A DNA stretch of 14,194 bases from Desulfohalobiaceae bacterium (GCA_021737115.1 JAIPER010000052.1:1-14194); one strand, 5' to 3'. Shown: positions 6,664-13,998, counted from the stretch's first letter. Translations and numbers: made by a program. Notes: generated from the letters alone by a model not told the origin.

Positions 6664-6951
6664 ATGAAAAAAATTGCCGTTCTGGTCAAAGACCCGCACC
6701 AGCAGTACGAAGCCCTGCGAACCAGTCTGGGGGCTTTGCTGGAAATGGCTGAGGTATCCATGTTTGTTCTGGATCATGAGATCGCAGACATGGATGAGGC
6801 CTACTCCGAAAACATGGAGTTTTTGGATGAAATGGAGGGGCTGCGCTTTTCCAACAATCAGGTCAATGTGGACAGGTACGGCTTTCAGCCGGCGAACCTG
6901 GCTGAGATCGGAGACAAGATCAGGGAAAGCGACATCGTGATCCCGTTTTAG
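6664..6951 (+). CDS. DsrF/TusC-like protein (95 aa), cysteine-free
   Basis: Predicted cytoplasmic subunit of a DsrEFH/TusBCD-type sulfurtransferase. The start KKIAVLVKDPHQQYEALR, followed by a helix and the strand SMFVLDHEIA, fits the first half of the DsrE/F fold. The end, LAEIGDKIRESDIVIPF, resembles the TusC/DsrF C-terminus (..YDVILRF). It has no cysteine at all, so it cannot carry sulfur and would be structural; DsrF/TusC subunits are generally the non-catalytic partner. GAGGT at 6654-6658 is a modest ribosome-binding site five bases before the ATG. TusA lies upstream and the DsrH-like gene downstream. Similarity is at the fold and pattern level, so the subunit identity is less sure than membership of the DsrE/F superfamily. 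Confidence 0.65.
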   Translation: MKKIAVLVKDPHQQYEALRTSLGALLEMAEVSMFVLDHEIADMDEAYSENMEFLDEMEGLRFSNNQVNVDRYGFQPANLAEIGDKIRESDIVIPF

Positions 6952-7020
6952 CACTGCCCTATGTAAAGGGAAAAGCCTTGAAAGCCTGACAAAAGGCTGT
7001 AGCTGACCGCAGGCCTAGAG

Positions 7021-7026
7021 TATAAT
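7021..7026 (+). promoter_or_regulatory. Perfect -10 hexamer before the dsrH-like gene
   Basis: TATAAT lies 24 bp before the start codon of the 56-codon gene, within a 99-bp gap after the dsrF-like gene. No good -35 is found at 16-18 bp (TGTAGC is weak), so it may be a minor internal promoter or chance. The gene's ribosome-binding site follows at 7038-7044. Confidence 0.25.
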
Positions 7027-7050
7027 TTTAGAGGAGATAAGGAGTTGTCA

Positions 7051-7221
7051 ATGCATACCCTGCATATTCTTCGAACAGAGCCAGATCAAACCACGACAGA
7101 GCTGCTCGAACTTGTGGCCGAGCCGGAAGAGAAGCGGGTGCGTCTCTATTCCGGCGATGTCGACTGGGATCAGCTTGTGGAGGACATCTTTGTCGCGGAC
7201 AAGGTGATCTCCTGGTGGTGA
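7051..7221 (+). CDS. Short DsrH/TusB-like protein (56 aa)
   Basis: The frame reads MHTLHILRTEPDQTTTELLE at the start and WDQLVEDIFVADKVISWW at the end. The opening LHIL and the closing V-x-x-I-F-x-x-D-K-V-I-S-W-W are typical of DsrH/TusB proteins, the third subunit of the DsrEFH/TusBCD hexamer. It is much shorter than the usual 90-100 residues and lacks the DsrH cysteine, so it would be structural only. TAAGGAG at 7038-7044 is six bases before the ATG, a strong site that supports translation. It sits between the DsrF-like and DsrE-like genes, exactly where the third subunit is expected. Length and lack of cysteine are the main doubts. Confidence 0.65.
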   Translation: MHTLHILRTEPDQTTTELLELVAEPEEKRVRLYSGDVDWDQLVEDIFVADKVISWW

Positions 7222-7312
7222 TCCGGATTTTTGGTGCCTTACGCGTAATTCTGTGCCATGAAATACATAAAATTCTGTTAACCTAAACCATCACGATCTT
7301 GAAGCAAATCAC

Positions 7313-7355
7313 AAATATCAAATCCCAAATAACAAATAAATTCCAATACTCAAAT
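7313..7355. repeat. AT-rich intergenic repeat, left copy
   Basis: A 43-bp stretch built from CAAAT/CCAAAT/AACAAATAAATTCC-like words. Its exact reverse complement occurs at 14152-14194, at the window edge, so the match may be longer. Similar words continue to about 7373. The copy lies between the dsrH-like and dsrE-like genes, in a 192-bp gap with no other recognisable content. Confidence 0.85.
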
Positions 7356-7413
7356 CACAAAATCCAAACAAGAATGTAAGAATATCAGACTCAAAGAGCT
7401 ATAGGAGATTTCC

Positions 7414-7722
7414 ATGTCTCGAACCTTAGGACTTTGCGTGACCTCGGATAAGCATCTCGACAATGTTATCGGCCTGGCCAGTGCTGCCGCGAACAAAGAT
7501 GTGGACCTCAGGATCTTCTTCACCGGCAGAAGCGTACTCCTGACCCAGGAGGAGCGGTTCAAGAATCTGGTGGGGCTGGGCAAGCTCTATGTCTGCGATG
7601 TCAGCTTCCGGGCCAATGGCCTGGAAGGCAGAGAAGTGCCGGGGGTGGGCTTCAAGGAGTTTGTGACCCAGGCCAGAAATGCGGAAATGATCGAGGAATG
7701 CGACAGATACCTGGTAATGTAA
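7414..7722 (+). CDS. DsrE/TusD-like sulfurtransferase subunit (102 aa)
   Basis: Predicted catalytic subunit of the DsrEFH-type relay. The pattern fits the DsrE superfamily: a first strand LGLCVTSD, an N-terminal helix DNVIGLASAAANKDVDLRIFFTG, then KLYVCDVSFRANGLEGRE. There Cys61 is in the position of the conserved persulfide-carrying cysteine, in the C-x-x-S-x-x-x-x-G-L context, and the C-terminal helix and strand end in CDRYLVM. Cys8 and Cys96 are additional. It is the only one of the three DsrEFH-like proteins here with cysteines. AGGAG at 7403-7407 is six bases before the ATG. It is separated from the dsrH-like gene by an AT-rich repeat and ends at a bidirectional terminator, so it may have its own promoter. 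The superfamily call is firm; the subunit name is inferred from context. Confidence 0.78.
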   Translation: MSRTLGLCVTSDKHLDNVIGLASAAANKDVDLRIFFTGRSVLLTQEERFKNLVGLGKLYVCDVSFRANGLEGREVPGVGFKEFVTQARNAEMIEECDRYLVM

Positions 7723-7739
7723 GACCAGGGGGTGACATC

Positions 7740-7787
7740 AAAAAAAAAAGGCGCCCCTGGCGGTAAATCCGCAAGGGGCTTTTTTTT
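7740..7787. terminator. Bidirectional intrinsic terminator
   Basis: A GC-rich stem (7753-7763 with 7769-7779, one G-A mismatch, loop TAAAT) is followed on the plus strand by eight T (7780-7787). It is preceded by a run of ten A (7740-7749) that becomes a U-run for minus-strand transcripts. It lies between the convergent dsrE-like and marR genes and should stop both. The plus-strand T-run overlaps the marR stop codon. Confidence 0.9.
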
Positions 7788-8298
7788 ACCCTTCTATAAG
7801 TTCCTGTTTGACGGCATCCATGTAGTATTTCAGATTTTCCAGGCAGGCCAGCAGCCCCTCCCGTTCGTGGGGGTGAATCCGCTTCAGGAGCTTATTGTGG
7901 AGCTCAAAGTGAAAGGTTTCGATCTCCCGGACCTTTTCCCTGCCCTCCGGAGTCAGGCTGATGAGTTTGACCCGGGAGTCCTGCGGATCATCAATGCGTT
8001 TGACCAGATTCTTGTCGATCAGCCCGTTGATCAGTTTGGTGACCCTGCTTTTGGCCACCTCCAGGCGCAGGGCTATGGTCTTGACCGTCAGATAACGCTC
8101 GTCACGGAACAAGAGCAGACATTGCACCGCGGCATAGGGAATGCCGAATTTCTGATTTTCATAAATTCTTCTGTCCTCACAGCACTTGACGATCTCATAG
8201 ATGAGTTCCTTGAGCTTCAGGGTCTGAAACTCCTCAATCGGAGGAAAATGTACATGTGCTGATTGATTTGCCATGTCCTGCCCTGCTGGAAAACTCAT
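7786..8298 (-). CDS. MarR-family transcriptional regulator (170 aa)
   Basis: Winged-helix DNA-binding protein, probably a dimer. The MarR core lies at residues 52-125. The recognition-helix segment is RLEVAKSRVTKLINGLIDK (78-96), and the wing at 99-119 carries the hallmark D-x-x-D-S-R (DPQDSR) followed by LTPEG. Helical ends serve dimerisation. Four cysteines (39, 40, 60, 152), two of them adjacent, could allow redox or sulfane-sulfur sensing as in some MarR proteins, but this is speculation. It is the last gene of the psr operon: its first ATG lies one base after the tlpA-like stop and suggests coupling. A second ATG at 8274 (residue 9) has a better upstream purine stretch (CAGGGCAGGAC) and could be the true start. 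Targets may include its own operon or the sulfur-relay genes across the terminator. Confidence 0.88.
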   Translation of the reverse strand: MSFPAGQDMANQSAHVHFPPIEEFQTLKLKELIYEIVKCCEDRRIYENQKFGIPYAAVQCLLLFRDERYLTVKTIALRLEVAKSRVTKLINGLIDKNLVKRIDDPQDSRVKLISLTPEGREKVREIETFHFELHNKLLKRIHPHEREGLLACLENLKYYMDAVKQELIEG

Positions 8299-8299
8299 G

Positions 8300-8812
8300 T
8301 TACGGATCGATTTGGGGGGCTGTCAGTTCATCGAGCACATCGGACAGGCGATCAGACAGCCTGTGGCCGGAGAAGGCGATGTCCCCTTCTCTGTCCACGG
8401 CCAAAATGGTTGGCACGCCGCGAATCCCGTATCTCTGACTGACCTCATGACCGTGATCAAAGGCCAAAGGAATATCGAGCCCGTATTGCTCCTGAAAACG
8501 CTTCGTTCTGGAGACGGAATCCCGCCAGCCGCTGTTGATCCCGAGAACGGCCAGGGCCTCTTTCTTGTATCCGGACAGAAATTCTCCGATGTCCAGCAGC
8601 TCATTTTTGCAATAGGGGCACCAGGTTGTCCAGAAGACCAGAAGCACCGCTTTCCTGCCGCGATACTCCCGCAGGGAAACCGATTCACCGTCCAGGGTGC
8701 TCAGTTCGAACGCCGGGGCCTCGGACCCCGGGGCAGCGGACCAGACAGGAGGAAGACATACCGTAAAAAAGATGCATCCGAAAATCAAGATCGTTCTAAA
8801 TAAAAAGGCCAT
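8300..8812 (-). CDS. TlpA/ResA-like periplasmic thioredoxin-fold protein (170 aa)
   Basis: Exported thiol-disulfide oxidoreductase of the AhpC/TSA-TlpA type. A hydrophobic signal or anchor spans residues 3-25 (FLFRTILIFGCIFFTVCLPP). The domain starts with APAFELSTLDGESVSLREY, followed by the redox motif W-C65-P-Y-C68 after LLVFWTTWCPYCK and the cis-proline motif GVPT at 132-135. GGAAGG in the message (plus 8819-8824) sits six bases before the ATG. It lies 23 bp after the psrC-like gene and is likely co-transcribed. It might reduce disulfides during assembly of the periplasmic enzyme, deliver electrons, or handle polysulfide or persulfide at the cell surface. The fold is certain; the partner is not. 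Confidence 0.9.
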   Translation of the reverse strand: MAFLFRTILIFGCIFFTVCLPPVWSAAPGSEAPAFELSTLDGESVSLREYRGRKAVLLVFWTTWCPYCKNELLDIGEFLSGYKKEALAVLGINSGWRDSVSRTKRFQEQYGLDIPLAFDHGHEVSQRYGIRGVPTILAVDREGDIAFSGHRLSDRLSDVLDELTAPQIDP

Positions 8813-8835
8813 TATTTACCTTCCATGATTAAAGT

Positions 8836-10023
8836 TCACGTTTGCAGGTCCAGGTATCGCTCGGCCAGAAAATAGAAAAAAAAGAATACACCGAGGCCCA
8901 GGGCAAAGATCATCCACTCAACAGGACTGGGCGTATAGTGGACCAGACCCTTGACCGTGTCAACGCCGGACCCTTCGAATCCCGGCCGCATCGGCGGAAG
9001 TTGTCCGGCCACTACAAAATCATAGCGAGTAAAGAACAACCCGAGCATATAGATCAGGCCGGACAGCCCGAGAATGGCCGAGTTCCTGCCCCGGCAGAGG
9101 ACGATCAACAGCAGGGGCAGAACCAGAGCCAATCCCACCTCCCCGATCCAGAAGTGCAGAGCCATTGGGCCGGAAATCAGGGCCAGTGCGGCCTGGGACA
9201 TACCTTCCGGCTCGCTGTACACCGAAGAGATGAGCTTCCAGGCGTAGAGAAAGATCATGACCCCGATGCCAAGCCCCATGAGCTTGCCCAGGGCCTGCAT
9301 GGAATCCTGCAGCTCTTCCCTGACCTTGAATCCGGAGACGATGTTGTTGATCACCAGCAGCAGGGCTGCTCCGGCCGCAATGCCGGAGACCACGAGAAAC
9401 ACCGGGAAGTATATCCCGTGGTAAAAGGGCCTGGCGTTGATGGAGCCAAAGACGAAGCCAAGGTTGCTGGTGGCGATGACCCCCACGAGCAGAGCCAAAA
9501 AGCCGAAGACTGCAGTCAGCTGACGGTTGGTCTTACCGGGACGAAAGATCAGGTACAGCTCCACCCCCAGAATAACCAGCTCCATGGAATAAAAAATCCC
9601 CATCCAGACGATCGGGGCCTGGAAGTGGGGAGAGAGAAGGAAGAGATACATCAAACGAAAGGGATGGCCCAACTCCATTCCGATCTGGGTGAATCCGGCC
9701 AGCAGGGTAATGAAAGCCAGGACAACGATGCGCTTGTTCATCTTGGCGAACTTCTCGAAGCCAAAGGCATGCCCCAGACCTCCGATGAAGGCCAGACCGG
9801 TCGAGGTGATGACCAGATAGGCATAGGTGGCGATGAGCAGCCCCCAGGGCACTTCCCGGCTGACTCCGTAGACCGCTTCGTGGCCCTTGAACAGAACGAG
9901 CAGGACTCCGATGAGACCCAGAACCAGAAAAACGGCCCCCAGCCAGATGAATGGGAGGTTGTGGACGTCCCGGGAATGGTTCTTGTGAATCTGATACACA
10001 CTTTGCAACTGTTCTCTGAACAT
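8836..10023 (-). CDS. psrC: NrfD/PsrC-type membrane subunit (395 aa)
   Basis: Integral membrane quinone-interacting subunit of a Psr/Phs-type complex. About ten hydrophobic helices can be traced, near 25-46, 60-82, 98-118, 138-160, 168-190, 204-226, 245-268, 290-309, 317-336 and 366-386. NrfD-family features include the polar segment GMELGHPFRLMYLF and the C-terminal HYTPSPVEW before the last helix. No haem ligands or Fe-S motifs are expected or seen. GGAGG (plus 10034-10038) lies ten bases before the ATG. The gene follows the ferredoxin-like subunit by 28 bp. Its likely role is to pass electrons between the menaquinol pool and the Fe-S subunit. The symbol reflects family and operon context; phsC would be equally defensible, since the substrate is not proven. 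Confidence 0.87.
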   Translation of the reverse strand: MFREQLQSVYQIHKNHSRDVHNLPFIWLGAVFLVLGLIGVLLVLFKGHEAVYGVSREVPWGLLIATYAYLVITSTGLAFIGGLGHAFGFEKFAKMNKRIVVLAFITLLAGFTQIGMELGHPFRLMYLFLLSPHFQAPIVWMGIFYSMELVILGVELYLIFRPGKTNRQLTAVFGFLALLVGVIATSNLGFVFGSINARPFYHGIYFPVFLVVSGIAAGAALLLVINNIVSGFKVREELQDSMQALGKLMGLGIGVMIFLYAWKLISSVYSEPEGMSQAALALISGPMALHFWIGEVGLALVLPLLLIVLCRGRNSAILGLSGLIYMLGLFFTRYDFVVAGQLPPMRPGFEGSGVDTVKGLVHYTPSPVEWMIFALGLGVFFFFYFLAERYLDLQT

Positions 10024-10051
10024 GGTTATAAAACCTCCGGAATGAAGAATT

Positions 10052-10606
10052 TCAGGTCACGTAATACAGCCTGGGTCGGGTGTTTTTTTCAGGCTTCAGC
10101 CGGTAAGAGTTCGAAGATCCCAGAAGCCGGCTGACCTCGCTTTTCGGATCGTTCAGGTCCCCAAAAACCCTGACCTTTGTCGGACAGGTCTCCACGCAGG
10201 CCGGTTCCCGTCCTTCCTGCAGACGGTGGATGCACAGGGTGCACTTCTCAACCGCCTTGTGCTCCAGGCTGACGAATCTGGCGTCATAGGGGCAGGCCAC
10301 CATGCAGGCCTTGCAGAGAATGCACTTGTCATAATCCACCAGAACCGCTCCGGCCTCAGTGGTAAAGGTGGCCCGGGTGGGACAGACCTTTTCGCAGGGA
10401 GCGTTCTCGCAGTGCTGGCACTGCGAGGGCTGAAACTCCTGATGAAGATAGGGGAATCTGCCCGTCAGTGGCATTTCGGTGACCCAGATGCGGTAGGCCT
10501 CGTCCTCCACCGGCACGTCGTTTTCAAACTTGCAGGCCACGGTACAGGCCTTGCAGTTCAAACATTTCCTTGTATCCAGCACAATGGCGTAGCGTTGTTG
10601 TGACAT
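10052..10606 (-). CDS. psrB: PsrB/PhsB-type four-cluster ferredoxin subunit (184 aa)
   Basis: Electron-transfer subunit of the molybdoenzyme complex. Sixteen cysteines form four [4Fe-4S] motifs: C15-x2-C18-x2-C21-x3-C25, C63-x2-C66-x4-C71-x3-C75, C95-x2-C98-x2-C101-x3-C105 and C122-x2-C125-x11-C137-x3-C141. This is the DmsB/PsrB/NrfC pattern with all ligands intact. No signal peptide is seen, so it would be exported in complex with the Tat-dependent catalytic subunit. It lies between the catalytic and membrane subunits in the classic order A-B-C. An AGGGAG stretch precedes the ATG closely. The gap to psrA is 190 bp and contains two strong hairpins, so its expression may be set separately from psrA. 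Confidence 0.92.
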   Translation of the reverse strand: MSQQRYAIVLDTRKCLNCKACTVACKFENDVPVEDEAYRIWVTEMPLTGRFPYLHQEFQPSQCQHCENAPCEKVCPTRATFTTEAGAVLVDYDKCILCKACMVACPYDARFVSLEHKAVEKCTLCIHRLQEGREPACVETCPTKVRVFGDLNDPKSEVSRLLGSSNSYRLKPEKNTRPRLYYVT

Positions 10607-10701
10607 AACTCCCTGCCTTCTTTATCGTATGAAACTTCGCGTAAGCATTTGATTTTTCAGACCCGACAAAACCGACCTCATTCTTAAATTAAACAAAGAT
10701 A

Positions 10702-10730
10702 TATCAGCTTTGCCATAGGCAAAGCTGATA
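10702..10730. repeat. 13-bp perfect hairpin in the psrA-psrB gap
   Basis: Arms 10702-10714 and 10718-10730 (TATCAGCTTTGCC and its complement) pair perfectly around a 3-base loop. In the psr transcript the hairpin is followed by UAUCUUUGUUUAA, only a weak U-tract. It may act as a leaky terminator or as a 5' end stabiliser for the psrB message. Confidence 0.65.
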
Positions 10731-10747
10731 AGTAAGATATGGCCATT

Positions 10748-10797
10748 ATATCCGATTTTCCCCTGCGGCCCGCGGTCCGCAGGAGAAAATCGGATAT
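10748..10797. repeat. 50-nt near-perfect hairpin at the psrA stop codon
   Basis: The outer arms 10748-10760 and 10785-10797 pair at all 13 positions. After one mismatch a further seven GC-rich pairs follow (10762-10768 with 10777-10783), then the tip. The psrA stop codon (plus 10797-10799) overlaps the stem. No U-run follows in the psr transcript, so it is probably not a simple terminator. It may protect the psrA message or set the psrA:psrB ratio. Confidence 0.7.
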
Positions 10798-13142
10798 CAG
10801 GCCTTTTCAATGGTCACATACGTCTCATGCATGGCTGCACTGCCGGAGATGGAATCCATGGTGTCTTCGAGAATCTCGGCTTCGGAGCCTCCCTTCTTGT
10901 AGACAAGCGACATCCCCGGACTCAAGCGCCCCCAGCCATTGACATAGTAAACTGCATCCGGCCGGATCTTCTCCGTGACATAGGCTTTGAGGGTTTGCTG
11001 CCCAACCTTGCTCGTGACCCGGCAGTACTGGCCGTCGTGAATCCCCAGCCTGGCGGCCTCGGCGGTGTTGATCCAGACCGCGTTCTCCTTCATGATCTCC
11101 CAGAGATGGGGGATGTTCTGGGTGCTGGAGTGGGTGTGCCAGGCGGTCCGGCCCACCAGAAACCGGTATTCCCCTTCCTTTTGGGGCCTGAGCGGTTCGC
11201 AGTAGCTGGGCATGGGATCCAGGCCCCGTTTGTGAAAGCGTTCGTTGAAGAGCTCGATTTTCCCGGTCTTGGTCTTGAACCGGAAGCCGTTCTGCCTGGT
11301 CTTGCCGTAGTTGGGCTTTTGAGAGGGCACGAGCACCCCCTTTTCCAGGATGCGCTCGTAACCGCCGGGATAATCCTTGAGCTGGTGCTGCATGTACTTC
11401 TGGATGGGCTGCTCCAGGATCTCCTGCATGACGGTTTTCTTGAAATCCTCCAGTGCCTCGGCTTCGACATCGTCCCAGAGCTCCGGTATCTTGAGCATCT
11501 CCGTGAGGATGCCCCTGGAAATCTCGAACATGGTCCTGGTGTTGAACAGGGGCTGGATCACCGGCTGCCTGGCTACAACCACCGGCCAGATACCGCTTAG
11601 AGCATGACAGGGGTCCCAGCTTTCCAGATAGGTGGAATGGGGCAGAACCAGATCGGCATACCAGGCCGTATCCGACATCTGCTGTTCGATAACGCAGATG
11701 AACTCCATTTTTTCCAACATCTGCAGGGTCTTGGCCGTATTGGGCACGGACTGCAGAGGGTTCTGCTTGAAGCAGACAAATCCCCTGACCGGATAGGGCT
11801 CGTCGTGAAGAACAGCCTCCCGGAAGGTGATCCAGCTGCCGTCGCGCTCACTCAAGAAGGCGCAGGAATCCTCCGGAAGCCCGGTTCCCACCAGGGGACA
11901 ATCCACGACCGAGGGGACCACCTTTTTGACGATGCCCACGGCTTCCTTGTCCACCCGCTCCTTGACGTCATAGAAAAAAGGAAACAAAGGGGTGTGGCTG
12001 CTCAGGGGGACCGAAGACTTGGGCACGATCCCACCCTTCACGTCCCAGCAGCCGCAGATGGCGGTCAGCATGGCGCAGGTCTGCCGGAAGTAGACCTCAT
12101 GGGCGTAAAACGAGCTGCGCCGTCCGGGATAAATCACACTTCTGGGCGCATGCCTGGCGAACTGCCTGGCAGTCCAGCGGATCTCGTCAGCCGGGATCTC
12201 GCATTTCGATTCCGCCCACTCCGGGGTGTAGCCGTTTGCAAAGACATGCTCCCTGAATCGCTCAAATCCGTGGAGCTCCCGCTTTGCAAAGGTCTTGTCG
12301 TAGAGTTCCTCCTCCAGGATCACGTAGAGCATAGCCAGGGTAAAGGCCATGTCGGTCCGCGGCTTGACCGCAAACCATTTGTCCGCTTTGGCCGCGGTTT
12401 CCGTGAACCTGGGATCGAGATAGACCAGGGTCTGCCCCTTGGGCTTGAAGCGCTGAAAGTCCACCGAGTCGGGTGTGATAAAGGACTGAGCCCGGTCGGA
12501 CCCGATCATGACCACGAATTCCGCGTTCTGTAGATCAGCGTCCGGGTACACACCGTACACAGAGCTCCAGCCCTGGATATTGGTGGACAGGCACAGGGTG
12601 GGATGCCGCACCGTGTTCAAAGACCCGAAACCGCTGACCAGGTAGTAGAAAAACTCCTCCTGCAGCCCCTCGGTCGAGGCAAAGGCCACACTCGATCTGT
12701 TTTTGTATTTCTGCTTCAACCGGGCCAGATTTTGGGCCACATGCCGGTAAGCCTCCTCCCAGGATATTTCCTTCCACTTGCCCTCGCCCCGCTTCCCTGT
12801 TCGCAGCAAAGGCTTTTTCAGCCTCTCCGGGCTGTAGGGCAGGGAGGCCCCGGCATTGCCCTTGGCGCAGAGCATCCCTCTGCTTTTGAGGTGCTCTGGA
12901 TTGGGATTGATCTTATGTAGCTTCCCGTCGATGACCTCGCCGATGATACCGCACTTGTTGACGCACATGGCGCAGTTGCTGGCGATGTATTCTTTTTTGC
13001 CCCTCTTTTGAAACCTGGACAGATCCTCCTCGCTTTTCGCGGCCCGAAGCTGTCCCAGTCCCGAGCCGAGGGTTGCTGCAGCCAGAGCCCCCCCGCTGAC
13101 GCCGAGGAAACGCCGGCGGTTCATTTTCAAACTATTCATCAT
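10797..13142 (-). CDS. psrA: Psr/Phs-type molybdopterin oxidoreductase catalytic subunit (781 aa)
   Basis: Periplasmic catalytic subunit of the DMSO-reductase superfamily, binding Mo-bis-PGD and one [4Fe-4S] cluster. With the ATG at 13142, a Tat signal follows (MNRRRFLG from residue 7, then an Ala-rich core). The cluster ligands are C57-x2-C60-x3-C64 and C92, with the usual Lys two residues later. In RHPTLCLST, Cys184 is at the Mo-ligand position, as in PsrA/PhsA; DmsA has Ser and NarG has Asp. The C-terminal cofactor-binding domain ends in SGSAAMHETYVTIEKA, a Psr/Phs-like tail. Length is close to the usual 760-800. This start is preferred because GGAG lies seven bases upstream; the longer frame from 13190 has no good site and adds 16 residues before the Tat motif. 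Polysulfide, thiosulfate or another sulfur oxyanion is likely as substrate; tetrathionate and arsenate are less likely by size and context. Confidence 0.9.
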   Translation of the reverse strand: MMNSLKMNRRRFLGVSGGALAAATLGSGLGQLRAAKSEEDLSRFQKRGKKEYIASNCAMCVNKCGIIGEVIDGKLHKINPNPEHLKSRGMLCAKGNAGASLPYSPERLKKPLLRTGKRGEGKWKEISWEEAYRHVAQNLARLKQKYKNRSSVAFASTEGLQEEFFYYLVSGFGSLNTVRHPTLCLSTNIQGWSSVYGVYPDADLQNAEFVVMIGSDRAQSFITPDSVDFQRFKPKGQTLVYLDPRFTETAAKADKWFAVKPRTDMAFTLAMLYVILEEELYDKTFAKRELHGFERFREHVFANGYTPEWAESKCEIPADEIRWTARQFARHAPRSVIYPGRRSSFYAHEVYFRQTCAMLTAICGCWDVKGGIVPKSSVPLSSHTPLFPFFYDVKERVDKEAVGIVKKVVPSVVDCPLVGTGLPEDSCAFLSERDGSWITFREAVLHDEPYPVRGFVCFKQNPLQSVPNTAKTLQMLEKMEFICVIEQQMSDTAWYADLVLPHSTYLESWDPCHALSGIWPVVVARQPVIQPLFNTRTMFEISRGILTEMLKIPELWDDVEAEALEDFKKTVMQEILEQPIQKYMQHQLKDYPGGYERILEKGVLVPSQKPNYGKTRQNGFRFKTKTGKIELFNERFHKRGLDPMPSYCEPLRPQKEGEYRFLVGRTAWHTHSSTQNIPHLWEIMKENAVWINTAEAARLGIHDGQYCRVTSKVGQQTLKAYVTEKIRPDAVYYVNGWGRLSPGMSLVYKKGGSEAEILEDTMDSISGSAAMHETYVTIEKA

Positions 13143-13172
13143 TCCAGCACTCCATTTATACTTACGGTCGTC

Positions 13173-13201
13173 ATAAATTGAGGTTTTCATTATTCTGTCA
13201 A
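13173..13201 (-). promoter_or_regulatory. Possible internal promoter before psrA
   Basis: On the minus strand, a perfect TTGACA (plus 13196-13201) is followed after 17 bp by ATTTAT (plus 13173-13178), a poor -10. It lies between torD and psrA and would start transcription upstream of the preferred psrA ATG at 13142. The good -35 and correct spacing are the only support. Confidence 0.25.
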
Positions 13202-13205
13202 GCTC

Positions 13206-13955
13206 TCATTCGAAATTTGTTCGCGCCTTTGTTTCTTCGTGGTTGTATACTCCAGGGCCGGCCTCCAGGTGCGACCCGGTCAAGCCGGCAAATTGCCGGT
13301 CAAGATCCAGCATAAAGTTGACCAGGATATCGCCGACGACAGGGTAGAATTCATACCTGGCATGCTCTCTGATCAGTCTGCAGGCATCACGGCTCGCCGG
13401 CAGCAGATACCGGTAGCATATCTGAAACAACGCCTGGACCCGAATCTCAAAATCCCGCCCGTCCGTCTGAAAGAGATCCGTTAAGATTCGAGCACAGAAT
13501 TCAAGCAGCACAGCCAGGTGGTCTTCGAGCTCCCCCTGATCCTCTTCCAGGACAAACCCGGTTTTGCCCATAATTGCCCTGATCCGCTCCAGGGTTGTGC
13601 CCCCCAGGAGCTTATCTGCATCAAGATAATAGGAGCAATAGGGGACAACCGGCACGAAACCCTGATTGTTGACAAACAGCCGGATGTATTCGGCCTGCAG
13701 CTCCTCTTGGGGGATCAGTTCGACCTTTTTGCTGGAATACCCCTGAAAAAACGGGACGAAATCCTTCAAATGCCCTTCGAGCCGCTTATACACATCCGAT
13801 TCCGGATAGCGCAGCAGCAGCGAGAGGATCAGAAAACAGCCCTGCAGAGCATCCGCAATCTCGGGGTCGAGCTGTTCGATTCTGACCGGTTCCTCGTACC
13901 CAAGCCCCTGGTTTTTTGTTATCAGGGACTGCTTGATATTCAAAAAAGATTGCAT
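13206..13955 (-). CDS. TorD/DmsD-family molybdoenzyme chaperone (249 aa)
   Basis: Cytoplasmic helical chaperone that binds the Tat signal of its partner, here most likely the PsrA-like enzyme, and holds it until the Mo cofactor is loaded. Family features, numbered from the ATG at 13955, are the all-helical make-up, AEYIRLFVNNQGFVPVVPYC followed by SYYLD (the TorD E-x-x-x-L-F...VP..S-x-Y pattern) and EDHLAVLLEFCARIL (the D-H-L-A-x-x-L-E-F motif). The frame stays open upstream to a TTG at 14051, but that extension has no family features and runs into hairpin and repeat DNA. The ATG at 13955 has only a weak purine-rich site (AAAGA), so the start is not certain. It is the first gene of the psr operon and ends 63 bp before psrA. 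Confidence 0.87.
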   Translation of the reverse strand: MQSFLNIKQSLITKNQGLGYEEPVRIEQLDPEIADALQGCFLILSLLLRYPESDVYKRLEGHLKDFVPFFQGYSSKKVELIPQEELQAEYIRLFVNNQGFVPVVPYCSYYLDADKLLGGTTLERIRAIMGKTGFVLEEDQGELEDHLAVLLEFCARILTDLFQTDGRDFEIRVQALFQICYRYLLPASRDACRLIREHARYEFYPVVGDILVNFMLDLDRQFAGLTGSHLEAGPGVYNHEETKARTNFE

Positions 13956-13998
13956 TGTATCTTTATGTATCTGATGGAAAAAGGTTGGTATGATTAAA

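Noticed and set aside
6558..6752. 64-codon plus-strand frame across the dsrF-like leader
   Set aside because: It has no ribosome-binding site, overlaps the dsrF-like gene out of frame, and its sequence resembles no protein family.
6749..6763. Internal GCTGAGGTATC copy before an in-frame ATG in the dsrF-like gene, echoing the gene's own start region
   Set aside because: The similarity to 6651-6661 is short, and the reading frame is already explained by the full-length protein. No evidence for an internal start.
7300..7375. AT-rich repeated words resembling a CRISPR-like array
   Set aside because: The words are short, irregular and not separated by unique spacers. The segment matches a dispersed intergenic repeat found again at the window end.
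8842..10134. 430-codon plus-strand frame opposite psrC
   Set aside because: It is antisense to a clear NrfD-family gene. Its composition, rich in Gln, His, Gly and Asp, is the typical shadow of a hydrophobic GC-rich gene.
13143..13190. Upstream ATG for the PsrA-like protein at 13190
   Set aside because: There is no good ribosome-binding site, and 16 extra residues would precede the Tat motif. The ATG at 13142 has GGAG seven bases upstream.
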